Positions 24,314-32,791 of a DNA stretch of 64,000 nt are shown here, in pieces. The stretch is from PALSA-505 sp963699015. Lineage in GTDB: Bacteria; Actinomycetota; Actinomycetes; Streptosporangiales; Streptosporangiaceae. A model generated the notes under the pieces. That model was given only the letters and a program-made list of their open reading frames with translations. It was not told where the DNA came from and ran no database searches. The DNA lies in assembly GCA_963699015.1 (NCBI GenBank), contig CAVOSX010000005.1:562225-626224 (forward strand), given 5' to 3'. Each line of letters opens with the position of its first letter. The first letter of the stretch is position 1. Both the position numbers and the translations under genes were made by a program.

Positions 24314-25564
24314 TCACAGCTGGGTCACCTTGTCTGTGATGGCCGGGATCAGCCAGGTTCCTGGCGCCCCCAGCGGCGCCCCGGCTTTGGCCTGCCGGTC
24401 AGCCAGGTAGCGGGTGGCGAGATCAACCAGGTAGAGAAGCGCGGTCACCTGTGCCTGCCGGGGAGCCACGCCGAACGGGGCCAGCTGGTGCGGAGCCCGG
24501 TCAATGCACTGCCGGGCCGCGGCCGCGGGGTCATGCTGTCCGGCGGTCACTTCGGACTGCAGCCGGTGGTGCAGTGCGTCGAATCCGAGCGGGGCGCCGC
24601 AGGTGAACCGCTCCCAATCCCACACCAGCAAGCCGCGGCTGGTGCTGGCCATGTTCCAGGGCGACCAGTCGCCGTGCCAGGAGCCGAAGGTAAGGACGCC
24701 GTGACCCGCCCGCGCCGCGAGCGCATCGAGCGCGTCGTGCAGGGCGGCCCGCTCGGCGCCCTCATCGGCATCGGTCAGCCGGGAATGCAGGTCCCGGAGG
24801 TACGCGCTGCCCAGCAGAGGCCCCCGCTGGACCCCGCCCACGTGGGCCAGCTCGGTCATCGCGGCCGTAAGCCGGGACGACGACAGCGGCCGGGGCGGCA
24901 GCCACGCCGGGAGCGGGCTCAGCACCAGGACATCCAGGCCCTGCCAGTTGTCGAAGTGCAGCACCTGGGGGGTGGTAATTTCGCTCAGCCCGGCCCGGCC
25001 CAGCCGGAGCAGCGAGTCGTGCTCGGCACGGACCAGCCGGCAGGTCAGGGGATTGACGCCAACCTTGGCGAACGCGGCCGTCTCGCCGTCTTCGGTCAGC
25101 AGCTGCAGCACGGGCTTGCGGTTCGCCCGCGCGGGCCCCAGGTACATGCTCAGCTGGAGATCCTGCGCCAGGACCTCCTTGAGGTAGCTCTCGATGGTGT
25201 TGGCTCCGGCGGGCGCCTGCACGTGCACCCTGCCGCGCAGCACGGCACCCAGACCGCCGGCCAGGCTCAGCGAGAGTGCCTTGACCCCGAGCCGGCCGGC
25301 GGACGACCTCGGCCTGGTGTGGTGGCGGATCGCGGCCGCCGCGCCATGCCGGTCGGCAGGAACGAGCAACGGCGGCCGGTGCACCCCGTGGATCAGCGCG
25401 AACTCGCTATCGGACGACGGTGCCGGACACCGGGCCAACCGCTGCCAGCCGTCCCTCAGGCCGGTCCGTCCCGGCTCGCCGGTCTCCATGGTGACCAAGG
25501 CGGGCGCCGGCCAGAGCAGCTCGCAAACCTCGCGCAGGCAAGACAGCCACTCGGGCGCGTTCAA
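24314..25564 (-). CDS. Aminoglycoside-phosphotransferase-fold kinase (APH/choline kinase-like)
   Basis: The 416-aa product has the C-terminal APH-fold catalytic pattern: SWHGDWSPWNM (Brenner motif HGDxxxxN) followed by LVWDWERF, whose Asp would bind Mg. Upstream, AFAKVG holds a candidate ATP-binding Lys. The first 110 residues are poorly conserved. APH-fold enzymes phosphorylate hydroxyls of small molecules, sugars or lipids. No resistance function should be assumed. The only start at this position is TTG (25564), without a good ribosome site, so the true start may be downstream, for example the ATG at METGEPG. It lies between sulfotransferase genes, so a sugar or lipid-carrier substrate is plausible (inference). 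Confidence 0.78.
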   Translation of the reverse strand: MNAPEWLSCLREVCELLWPAPALVTMETGEPGRTGLRDGWQRLARCPAPSSDSEFALIHGVHRPPLLVPADRHGAAAAIRHHTRPRSSAGRLGVKALSLSLAGGLGAVLRGRVHVQAPAGANTIESYLKEVLAQDLQLSMYLGPARANRKPVLQLLTEDGETAAFAKVGVNPLTCRLVRAEHDSLLRLGRAGLSEITTPQVLHFDNWQGLDVLVLSPLPAWLPPRPLSSSRLTAAMTELAHVGGVQRGPLLGSAYLRDLHSRLTDADEGAERAALHDALDALAARAGHGVLTFGSWHGDWSPWNMASTSRGLLVWDWERFTCGAPLGFDALHHRLQSEVTAGQHDPAAAARQCIDRAPHQLAPFGVAPRQAQVTALLYLVDLATRYLADRQAKAGAPLGAPGTWLIPAITDKVTQL

Positions 25565-25887
25565 CTCGCGCCACCGCGTCGTTGTCCTCCGCGGGTGGCG
25601 CGAACTTGCTCCGGTGGAGACTACTCATCACCCACACCAGCCGTCATCGCCTCGCCAGCCTGATAACGGGTACGACGAAACTGCCCGAATGTCCGACGTT
25701 ATACATCTTGCCTTAACAGACCGTTTGACCCACGCTACCTGCCCGACACGTTTCTTCTCCCAACGAAGACGTCTCAACCCCGGCGCCGGATTACACCCAA
25801 CCCGCACAACCCCGCGCGATCGGCTGCCCTGGGCGCCGACCATCCCCGGCTGCCGCCAGACATCGGGAACCGCGCTGCCAGCGCGGC
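25565..25887. other. Intergenic region upstream of the APH-fold kinase
   Basis: About 323 bases lie between two minus-strand genes. An AT-richer patch near 25700-25730 contains TATAAC on the minus strand, a possible -10, but I see no good -35. No supported coding sequence was found. Confidence 0.4.
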
Positions 25888-26850
25888 TCAGAGATACCCT
25901 AGCCGTGCTAGCAGAGTACCGATCTCGTGCTCGACATCGGCACGCTCGTGCTCGCCGAGATTCTTCTGCCACCTCCCCACCGAGCTGCGCCGGGCCCCCG
26001 CCAGGCCCTCCCGCAGCGCAGCATGTCCCGCCTGCGTGGCTCCCAGGAACCCTGCCAGCTGGCCGGCCGCACCGTCCGGATCGCTCACCAGGGACTCATA
26101 CCGCACCTCGGTTGCGCGCTCGGCGGGAAGGGAAGCGAGCCCTTCCAGCGCGGCCTCAGTGAAACGCCGCCAGCACCAGGCCGAACGCACGATGTGCGGG
26201 GCCGCGGCGAATTCCTCGCGGCGGTCGTGCTCCACCCACCAGCGCGCCTGCGGCCCCCAGGGCTGACCGCCCCGGCCGCGCCGGCCGCTGCCCGCCGACT
26301 CGTCCGCGAGCCAGGGCTTCTCGGCGTGCGAGACCGCGACATCGCGGCCATCGCGAACGATGTGCACGAACTGGGCGCCGGGCAGCGCCCGGGCCAGGAA
26401 CGGCACCACGAAACTGTTCTCCGGGTTCTTCTCCGCGAACCGGCGCCCGCCGTCGAGGGAGGCCAGCAGCAGCGCGGAATACGAGATCCGGAACACGGCG
26501 GCGCACCGGCGCTCGCTCCACGATCCGTCGTGCACGCACCGCGCCGCGGCCTTGGTCAGCCTGGGCTCCATGTGGTAGGAGATCTCAGGCATCCGGCCGA
26601 TGCAGCTGCCGAGGAATGTCGTGCCTGACCGGGGCGCCCCGATGACAAACACGGGCCGGTGCAGCCGGGGATCCAGGGCGCGCGCCGTGAGCGGGTGGCG
26701 TAGCGCCGGATCGCGCCGTCGATCACGGATGTCGGAAACCAGGCCCCGGGCGCCGAGCCGCAGGATTTCCGCCCATGCCAGACCGGGCGACGAGCGGGGC
26801 AGGTCCCTGGTTTCGACCCGCTGGGCGGCTGGCATCGTGCGTGCCCTCAT
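25888..26850 (-). CDS. Sulfotransferase (Sulfotransfer_1/3-like), separate subfamily
   Basis: The 320-aa product has FVIGAPRSGTTFLG (PAPS loop), a FAEKNPENSF segment, FVHIVRDGRDVAVSH (3'-phosphate site with the RDGRD form) and RYESLVSDP. Near the C-terminus GRWQKNL matches the common R.G.W...L motif of this superfamily. It is clearly distinct from the HS-like group at 8056, 9242, 21264 and 23208. ATG 26850 is the start, without a strong ribosome site. The gene stands alone on the minus strand, preceded by a strong hairpin at 26949-26986. Substrate is unknown; a lipid or glycan hydroxyl is plausible. Confidence 0.88.
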   Translation of the reverse strand: MRARTMPAAQRVETRDLPRSSPGLAWAEILRLGARGLVSDIRDRRRDPALRHPLTARALDPRLHRPVFVIGAPRSGTTFLGSCIGRMPEISYHMEPRLTKAAARCVHDGSWSERRCAAVFRISYSALLLASLDGGRRFAEKNPENSFVVPFLARALPGAQFVHIVRDGRDVAVSHAEKPWLADESAGSGRRGRGGQPWGPQARWWVEHDRREEFAAAPHIVRSAWCWRRFTEAALEGLASLPAERATEVRYESLVSDPDGAAGQLAGFLGATQAGHAALREGLAGARRSSVGRWQKNLGEHERADVEHEIGTLLARLGYL

Positions 26851-26948
26851 CTGTGGCGAACGGTTGGGACGAGCCGATCATAGCGGGGGATGCGACCCCG
26901 GGCCGGCTGGTTCAGGCCGGGGCCGGGCGCGGGCGGCAGCGCCCAGGT

Positions 26949-26986
26949 CGCCAGCCGCGCCGGGCCATCGCCCGGCGCGGCTGGCG
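26949..26986 (-). terminator. Strong intrinsic-type hairpin
   Basis: A perfect 16-bp stem (26949-26964 with 26971-26986) encloses a 6-base loop CCATCG. It begins about 50 bases past the stop of the minus-strand GH26-like gene (27039) and precedes the 25888 sulfotransferase. It lacks a U-run, as is common in actinomycetes. Confidence 0.7.
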
Positions 26987-27038
26987 GAAGGCCGCGGCTG
27001 ACCCGGCCAGAGAGCCGGCCCGGGTCGGCGGGCGCTGG

Positions 27039-28256
27039 CTAGTCGTTGATCCGGCCCTCCAGGGCGGCCTGGTGCCCCATCGCTCCCAGCGCCGCGAGCG
27101 ACATCGGGTTGTTGTTGACGCTGTAGGAGCAGTGAGCGCCCGCGCTGTCCCAGTACAGCGTCGCGTCGACGGAGGGATTGCTGGCGACGTAGGAGGGCAT
27201 CTCGCGGATGAACTTCAGCTGCGCTGCCGGGTATTTCGCGCTGCCGGCCCATTCGGAGAGGAAAACCGGGAGCCCGCCATGGCTGCGGGCGAAGTTCAGC
27301 GTCGGGTCGAACACCGAGGCGGGGGTTACCTTGGCAAATCCGCTGGGGGTGGTGCCTGGCTTGCAGCCGGGGCTGTCGTAGCCGTCCGCGGCGACCACAT
27401 CGACCTCGTTGTTCCCTGGCCAGTACAAGCTCGCCGAGCCCATTCTCTTGGCCCAGTTCGCCCGGTCCGACATCGGAACGTACGCCCTGTGCGTCATGAT
27501 CAGGACCCAGTGCAGGTGCCCTCCCTGCTGCCAGTTCAGGTGGGCGGCCGCGGCCAGGCGGTGGACATGATCCCACGCGCTGACGAACTGCGCCGGAGTG
27601 CCGAGCCCGTGGTTATGCACCGAAATATTCGGCTCGTGCTGGTAGCTGATGTAGATCGCGCCGAGATGGTACTGGATCGCTGCCTGGTTGACCGCCTTGA
27701 GGAACGAGCGGATGTACCCATCCTCCCGCCCGGAGGCGACCGTGGCGAAATTGGGACCGTGGGCCATGCCGTCCAGGCTGACGAGCAGCGTCCTGTGGCC
27801 CGCCATGAACCGCCGGTCACCGGGGGTGGGGAAATGCTCGCCGAACGAGTAATACTCCCGGACTATCGCGAGCTTGCGGCCCAGTTTTCCCTCTTCCGAG
27901 ACCAGCTGCGCGGTGCCGCCGAACAGGGCGCCGCCGTTGATGCCGGACCCGTTCCTGGCCATCAGGGCACCGCCGGGGCCCGGCTTGGCGGCCCGGTGCG
28001 TATGCCGGGGGGCCGCGTGGTGCGCCGGGGCGTGCCGGTGTCCACTGTCACTCTTGGCTGAGTGGACTGGGCGGGCGCTAGTACTCGCGTCGCGGTCGCT
28101 GAGGGAGGTGCCGCGTCCCAGCGACAGCCCGTTCGGCGACTGGCTTGCGCAGCCGGTGACCACCATGATCAGGCCTAGTACGGCCCCGAGCGCGGCCAGG
28201 AGGCCGCCCCCGGCCACGGCGCCGGGGCGCCTGATTTTCCGTATGCGGGGATCCAT
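27039..28256 (-). CDS. GH26-like secreted lipoprotein (putative glycan hydrolase)
   Basis: The 405-aa product has a lipoprotein signal with lipobox VVTGC, then a His/Ala-rich linker. The catalytic domain has GGALFGGT, VREYYSFGEHFPTP, YISYQHEPN with a Glu where the acid/base is expected, DVVAADGYDSPGC, and FLSEWAGS with the likely nucleophile Glu. This is the glycoside hydrolase clan-A pattern seen in GH26 mannanases and related enzymes. I chose ATG 28256, next to the signal peptide; an ATG at 28268 is also possible and longer starts up to 28421 lack signal-peptide sense. It is the intact paralogue of the frameshifted 19022-20228 gene. It may trim or release the exported glycan (inference). 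Confidence 0.82.
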   Translation of the reverse strand: MDPRIRKIRRPGAVAGGGLLAALGAVLGLIMVVTGCASQSPNGLSLGRGTSLSDRDASTSARPVHSAKSDSGHRHAPAHHAAPRHTHRAAKPGPGGALMARNGSGINGGALFGGTAQLVSEEGKLGRKLAIVREYYSFGEHFPTPGDRRFMAGHRTLLVSLDGMAHGPNFATVASGREDGYIRSFLKAVNQAAIQYHLGAIYISYQHEPNISVHNHGLGTPAQFVSAWDHVHRLAAAAHLNWQQGGHLHWVLIMTHRAYVPMSDRANWAKRMGSASLYWPGNNEVDVVAADGYDSPGCKPGTTPSGFAKVTPASVFDPTLNFARSHGGLPVFLSEWAGSAKYPAAQLKFIREMPSYVASNPSVDATLYWDSAGAHCSYSVNNNPMSLAALGAMGHQAALEGRIND

Positions 28257-28523
28257 GCACCAGAACATAGACACTTTCGGGATGCATGGTACGGGTTTTG
28301 CCGGGAAACGGTGCACGCGTGTCGGGCGGCGTTGTACGCAAGGTGGACACTCGGTCACGATGGCCGCACAAGGATCGGGAAAACCCGCCGAAAGATACAG
28401 GTCCGGACAGGAATCGGACAAAACCGGTCATCGGCACATGCAAGGCTTAAACCTTATTAGGCGGACCGAGCGGGGATAACAGAAGCCGCTGATGTGCTGC
28501 CCGGCGGAGTCCGCTCACCTGGC

Positions 28524-29429
28524 CTAGAACGCCTGCATGACCTTCTGGATACCAGGCACCTTCGGGTCGTCGGGACCGGTAACAATGTCCTTGCCCTTTG
28601 AGCCCCAGTACACGCAGCCCAGTTGCAGGCGAGGTACCAGGCCGACCAGGTACTGGCAGTACTCGTTGAATATGCTCATCGTCATGAACTTGGCGCCGGT
28701 GACCGCGTAGCCGAACTCCGCGATACCGGTCCGGACGCCATGGCCGTTGGCTTGGTGCAGCAGGTGCTCCAGGCGCACCTGGTACCTGTAGGCCTCTCCG
28801 TAGTAATCAATCCAGTACCGGTCGGGGAGAGGGTTAGTGGGGAATCCAGGCTGTATCTTGGCATAGGCATTTTTGTTGCTGCTGGCGCAGACCAGGTAGC
28901 ACAATGGCACGCCCGCGGCCTTCACCACCGGGGCATACCTGCTCCAGTAGTCCAGGTAATCCTGGGGGGTGGCGAACTTGTCACGGCAGTTCCACTCGTT
29001 GACCAGGGAAACCTGGTAGACGATGCCCTTACTGTTCAGCAGCTTCAGGAACGTGGCCAGCTTCGCCGTCTCGTCCGTAGTACGGGAGGGATAGACGCAG
29101 ATGATGAACTGGCAGCCGATGCCGGCCAGGCCGGTGAGATGCACCGGCAGGGGGTCGGTGTAGAACTGGCCCTCGGTCATGTAAATCTTCTGGATGCTGG
29201 TGGCCAGCGGCATGCCGACATAGGAGTCGAAAATCTTGGCCCCGTGCACCCAGCGCTCGGTGCCGTACACGCGGGGCTGGACCGTCGCCCCGGTGATCCT
29301 GGCGCTGACGGCGCGTGCTGCTGACCGGGGTACGGCACCGGGCCAGCCGGCGGGCATCAGCACGGCACCCGCTGCGACAGCAGATGATCCCTGCAGGAAC
29401 CGGCGCCGGGACAAAGCCTGGTCACGCAT
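28524..29429 (-). CDS. Tat-exported TIM-barrel-like protein (putative glycoside hydrolase)
   Basis: The 301-aa product has a twin-arginine signal (SRRRFLQG) with a hydrophobic stretch to about residue 30. Later it has SLVNEWNC, an Asn-Glu pair like the acid/base of clan-A glycosidases, and GIAEFGYA, resembling the nucleophile strand. DYLDYWSRYAPVVKAAG and RYWIDYYGE fit a (beta/alpha)8 barrel. I chose ATG 29429 because GGGGAAGG lies just upstream and the Tat motif follows; ATG 29465 is longer. No specific family was recognised. It closes the secreted-protein group that borders the glycan locus. Confidence 0.72.
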   Translation of the reverse strand: MRDQALSRRRFLQGSSAVAAGAVLMPAGWPGAVPRSAARAVSARITGATVQPRVYGTERWVHGAKIFDSYVGMPLATSIQKIYMTEGQFYTDPLPVHLTGLAGIGCQFIICVYPSRTTDETAKLATFLKLLNSKGIVYQVSLVNEWNCRDKFATPQDYLDYWSRYAPVVKAAGVPLCYLVCASSNKNAYAKIQPGFPTNPLPDRYWIDYYGEAYRYQVRLEHLLHQANGHGVRTGIAEFGYAVTGAKFMTMSIFNEYCQYLVGLVPRLQLGCVYWGSKGKDIVTGPDDPKVPGIQKVMQAF

Positions 29430-29585
29430 GTTACCTTCCCCTTTCCCCCGGTTATCTTGACACATTAGTGACCATGCAGCAGGCCAATCGTGACAATGGC
29501 TCGGTGCTCCTGCGTGCCTTCATCCAGGGTGCCCGGTGGCGGCTGCGGCATCCGCAGTGGCTGGGGCGTGTGCCAAGCTGGACGG

Positions 29586-30326
29586 ATGGCCCGCGCGCAG
29601 CTGGACAAGCGTCCGACTGAGGTCTCGGCGATGTTCGACCTCGTCGCCGAGCGGTATGACCTGCTGAACGACATCTTGTCGATGGGCCAGGACCGCCGGT
29701 GGCGGCGCGCCGTCGCCGCCGCGGTAGCTGCCACGGAGGGCGAGCGGGTCCTCGACCTGGCCGCAGGCACCGGCACCGTGGCCCAGAGCCTGACCCACGC
29801 CGGGGCCGACTGCGTGGCCTGCGATTTCTCGCTCGGGATGCTGCAGGTGGGCGCGAACAGGCTCGGCGGCGACGCGGGCGCCCCGGCCGGCCGCCCGGGC
29901 CGCGGGAGGGTCAGATTCGCGGCCGGGGACGCCTTGGCGCTGCCGTTCCGCGCGGGCGCGTTCGATGCGGTCACGATCTCGTTCGGCCTACGCAATGTGG
30001 CCGACCCGGCTGCGGCCCTGGCCGAGATGCGGCGCGTTACCCGGCCCGGCGGCCGCCTGCTGATCTGCGAGTTCGGCCATCTCAGTGACCGCAGGCTGGA
30101 CGCTGCATACGGGCGGTGCCTGGCGATCGGCCTGCCCGCGGTGGCGCGCAGGCTGTCACCGAACCCGGACGCGTACTCCTACCTCGCCGAGTCGATCGGC
30201 GCCTGGCCGGATAAGCAGCAGCTGGCTGCCATGATCCGCGCCGCGGGCTGGTCAGCCGTGCGCTGGCGGACCCTGTCCTTCGGCATCGTGGCGCTGCACC
30301 ATGCCCGCAACGGCGCCGGGCGCTGA
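29586..30326 (+). CDS. menG: Demethylmenaquinone methyltransferase
   Basis: The 246-aa product is the SAM-dependent methyltransferase that makes menaquinone from demethylmenaquinone (UbiE/MenG family). It has the usual N-terminus (LDKRPTEVSAMFD.VAERYDLLND), the SAM motif VLDLAAGTGT, VACDFS, the post-motif FAAGDALALPF, and the family signature ISFGLRNVAD. I chose ATG 29586, which matches the family start; longer starts lie upstream. It is on the plus strand ahead of a menaquinone-reductase-like gene and nuo, so the respiratory quinone genes are grouped. Confidence 0.93.
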   Translation: MARAQLDKRPTEVSAMFDLVAERYDLLNDILSMGQDRRWRRAVAAAVAATEGERVLDLAAGTGTVAQSLTHAGADCVACDFSLGMLQVGANRLGGDAGAPAGRPGRGRVRFAAGDALALPFRAGAFDAVTISFGLRNVADPAAALAEMRRVTRPGGRLLICEFGHLSDRRLDAAYGRCLAIGLPAVARRLSPNPDAYSYLAESIGAWPDKQQLAAMIRAAGWSAVRWRTLSFGIVALHHARNGAGR

Positions 30327-30328
30327 GT

Positions 30329-30354
30329 CCGGACCGAGCCGGGCCGAGGTCCGG
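30329..30354 (+). terminator. Weak hairpin after menG
   Basis: CCGGACC (30329-30335) pairs with GGTCCGG (30348-30354) around a 12-base loop, directly after the menG stop. The short stem and long loop make it a weak terminator candidate. Confidence 0.3.
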
Positions 30355-30424
30355 GCGACGGCCCCGGCAAGGCGGACGACCCGGCGGCGACCCGGTGAGC
30401 GCAGCCGCCGCGGGGTACAAGGTC

Positions 30425-30430
30425 TAGACT
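30425..30430 (+). promoter_or_regulatory. Candidate -10 box for the ggr-nuo operon
   Basis: TAGACT fits an actinomycete -10 box. No clear -35 lies upstream. The Rex-type palindrome begins 15 bases further on, so bound regulator would cover the transcription start. Confidence 0.35.
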
Positions 30431-30444
30431 GCGAACGAAAGCAA

Positions 30445-30464
30445 CTTGTGAAGCGGTTCACAAG
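30445..30464. promoter_or_regulatory. Rex operator (ROP) upstream of ggr-nuoA-N
   Basis: CTTGTGAA (30445-30452) and TTCACAAG (30457-30464) form a perfect 8-bp inverted repeat around GCGG. This equals the known Rex consensus TTGTGAAnnnnTTCACAA. Rex is an NADH/NAD-sensing repressor known to control nuo and cyd genes in streptomycetes. The site lies 18 bases before the GTG of the reductase gene that leads into nuoA, so NADH excess should raise expression of the operon. No rex gene is in this window. Confidence 0.85.
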
Positions 30465-30481
30465 ACAGTCAGGAAATACCG

Positions 30482-31820
30482 GTGACCGAGCAAACTCCCG
30501 CCCTGCCCGCGGGCAGCCCCCGCCGGCCGGGTCACACCTGCGCCGATGAGGCCGATGTCATCGTGGTCGGCGCCGGGCCCGCGGGCTCGACGACGGCCTG
30601 CTACCTGGCCAGGTCGGGCCTCGACGTGCTGCTGCTCGAGAAGAGCAGGTTCCCCAGGGAAAAGGTCTGCGGCGACGGGCTGACCCCCCGCGCGGTCAGG
30701 GCGCTGGTGGGCATGGGCATCCCGACCGACGAGCAAGACGGCTGGCTGCCGAACAAGGGCCTGCGGATCATCGGCGGCGGCGTCCGGCTCGAGCTGCCCT
30801 GGCCCGAGCTGGCCAGCTATCCGGGCTACGGGCTGATGCGCAGCAGGCTCGGGTTCGACGAGACGCTGGCCCGCACCGCGCAGAAATCGGGAGCCAGGCT
30901 GGTCGAGGGGATGAACGTGACCGGCCCGGTGCGCGACGACAGAACCGGGCGGATCACCGGCGTGATCGCGAGGCCGAGCCCGCCGGGCCTTGACGGCGAG
31001 GCGGAGCCGGGGACCGAGCGCACCTACCGGGCCCGCCTGGTCGTCGCCGCGGACGGCAACTCCTCCCGGCTGTCGGTGGCGATGGGGCTGCGCAAGCGCG
31101 AGGACAGGCCGCTCGGGGTCGCGGTCCGCACCTACTATGCGAGCCCCCGGCATGACGACGACTACCTGGAGTCGTGGCTCGAGCTCTGGGACGGCGACAA
31201 GCTGCTGCCCGGGTACGGGTGGATCTTCGGGGCCGGCGACGGCACCAGCAACGTGGGCCTCGGCCTGCTCAACACCAGCGCAGCCTTCAGGAACACCGAC
31301 TACCGCGGGCTGCTGCAGCGATGGCTGGCCGGCCTGCCGCCCTCGTGGGGATTCACCGAGGAGAACCGCACCATGCCGGTGCGCGGCGCCGCCCTGCCGA
31401 TGGGGTTCAACCGGACCCCGCACTACACTAATGGGCTGCTGCTCGCGGGTGACGCGGGCGGCATGGTGAACCCGTTCAACGGCGAGGGCATCGCCTACGC
31501 GATGGAGTCTGGCGAGATCGCCGCCCGGGTGGTCACGCAGGCGCTCTCCCGGCCGAGCTGGCCGGACACCGAGCGCGTGCTGTGCGGCTATCCGCAGGCG
31601 CTCAAAGATGCCTACGGCGGCTATTACACGCTCGGGCGCCTGTTCGTGCGGGCGATCGGCCGGCCTGAGCTGATGAAGTTCGCGACCAGGCACGGCATGC
31701 GCCTGGCCGACCGCGATGCGATTCGTGCTCAAGCTACTGGCCAACCTCACCGATCCCCGGGACGGGGACGCGGCCGACCGGCTGATCAACGCGATGTCTA
31801 GGCTGACCCCGGCGGCCTAG
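30482..31820 (+). CDS. Geranylgeranyl reductase family flavoprotein (menaquinone reductase-like), apparent C-terminal frameshift
   Basis: The first 400 or so residues give a flavin-dependent reductase: FAD motif VIVVGAGPAGSTTACYLA, KVCGDGLTPRAV, VVAADGNSSRLS, and LLAGDAGGMVNPFNGEGIAYAMESG. Family members reduce prenyl chains, including that of menaquinone. Near 31705-31716 the frame changes: the frame from 30482 stops at 31801 with an Arg-rich tail. The next frame gives MRFVLKLLANLTD and ends RLTPAA at 31820, the ending normal for actinomycete homologues. One extra base in CTGGCCG would explain it (CTGCCG gives L-P-T-A-M-R-F). The start is GTG 30482 behind AGGAAA. nuoA follows 32 bases later. 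Confidence 0.85.
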
Positions 31821-31852
31821 ACGGACCCGAGGATGGAAAGGGGCAGTCGGCG

Positions 31853-32212
31853 ATGAGTCTGTACGTGCCGATCCTGGTGCTCGCGGCGCTGGGCGCGTTC
31901 TTCGCGGTCTTCTCGGTCACGATGGGCGCGCTGGCCGGGCCCAAGCGCTGGAACCGGGCCAAGCTGTCGTCGTATGAATGCGGCATCGAGCCGACACCGC
32001 AGCCGCTGGGGGGCGGCAGGTTCCCGGTCAAGTACTACCTGACGGCGATGCTCTTCATCGTGTTCGATATCGAGATCGTCTTCTTGTATCCGTGGGCGGT
32101 CGCCTTCGACAAGCTCGGCATCTTCGGGCTGGTCGAGATGGTGCTGTTCGTCCTGACCGTCCTCGTCGCGTACGCCTACGTGTGGCGGCGCGGCGGCCTG
32201 GAATGGGATTAG
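31853..32212 (+). CDS. nuoA: NADH-quinone oxidoreductase subunit A
   Basis: The 119-aa product has three membrane helices and the family segment YECGIEP in the first loop, then P..(Y)Y..A..F..FD.E..FLYPWA. It is a small membrane subunit near the quinone channel of complex I. ATG 31853 follows GGAAAGGGG. It is the first of 14 nuo genes in the standard A-N order, and lies in the operon governed by the Rex-type site upstream. Confidence 0.97.
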   Translation: MSLYVPILVLAALGAFFAVFSVTMGALAGPKRWNRAKLSSYECGIEPTPQPLGGGRFPVKYYLTAMLFIVFDIEIVFLYPWAVAFDKLGIFGLVEMVLFVLTVLVAYAYVWRRGGLEWD

Positions 32213-32215
32213 CCG

Positions 32216-32791
32216 ATGGGCATCGAGGAGAAGCTGCCGAGCGGGATCCTGCTCACCACGCTCGAGCAAGTTGTCGGGTACGCGCGCAAGTTCTCGGTCT
32301 GGCCGGCCACCTTCGGCCTGGCCTGCTGCGCTATCGAGCTGTTCCAGACCGGCGGCCCCCGGCACGACCTGGCCAGGTTCGGCATGGAGCGCGCGTCCGC
32401 CACGCCGAGGCAGGCCGACCTGATGATCGTGGCCGGCCGGGTCAGCCAGAAGATGGCCCCCGTGCTCCGGCAGATCTACGACCAGATGGGCGACCCCAAG
32501 TGGGTCATCTCGATGGGCGTCTGCGCCTCCAGCGGCGGCATGTTCAACAACTACGCGATCGTCCAGGGTGTTGATCACATCGTCCCGGTGGACATCTACC
32601 TGCCCGGCTGCCCGCCACGGCCGGAGATGCTGCTCGACGCCATACTCAAGCTGCACGACAAGATCCAGAACTCCAAGCTCGGCCCGGACAGGCAGAAGGA
32701 GATCACGCAGCTCGAGCAGGCCAGGCTGCGCAGGCTGCCGCTGGCCAGCGGGCCGGCCGCCTGGCCGCCCGGCACGGAGGTGTCGCGGTGA
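32216..32791 (+). CDS. nuoB: NADH-quinone oxidoreductase subunit B
   Basis: The 191-aa product carries the N2 [4Fe-4S] cluster ligands: the adjacent Cys pair in LACCAIE, the Cys in MGVCASSG and the Cys in LPGCPPRPE. N2 passes electrons to quinone at the junction of peripheral and membrane arms. It starts 3 bases after the nuoA stop. The C-terminal 30 residues are polar and extend beyond the core. Its TGA overlaps the nuoC GTG. Confidence 0.97.
   Translation: MGIEEKLPSGILLTTLEQVVGYARKFSVWPATFGLACCAIELFQTGGPRHDLARFGMERASATPRQADLMIVAGRVSQKMAPVLRQIYDQMGDPKWVISMGVCASSGGMFNNYAIVQGVDHIVPVDIYLPGCPPRPEMLLDAILKLHDKIQNSKLGPDRQKEITQLEQARLRRLPLASGPAAWPPGTEVSR

Noticed and set aside
24314..25564. Aminoglycoside resistance gene
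   Set aside because: Only the fold motifs (HGDxxxxN, DWE) are present. Nothing in the sequence or the context indicates an antibiotic substrate.
31716..31820. Separate small gene between the reductase and nuoA
   Set aside because: The peptide MRFVLKLLANLTD...RLTPAA is the normal C-terminus of the reductase family, so it is the displaced end of the frameshifted gene.
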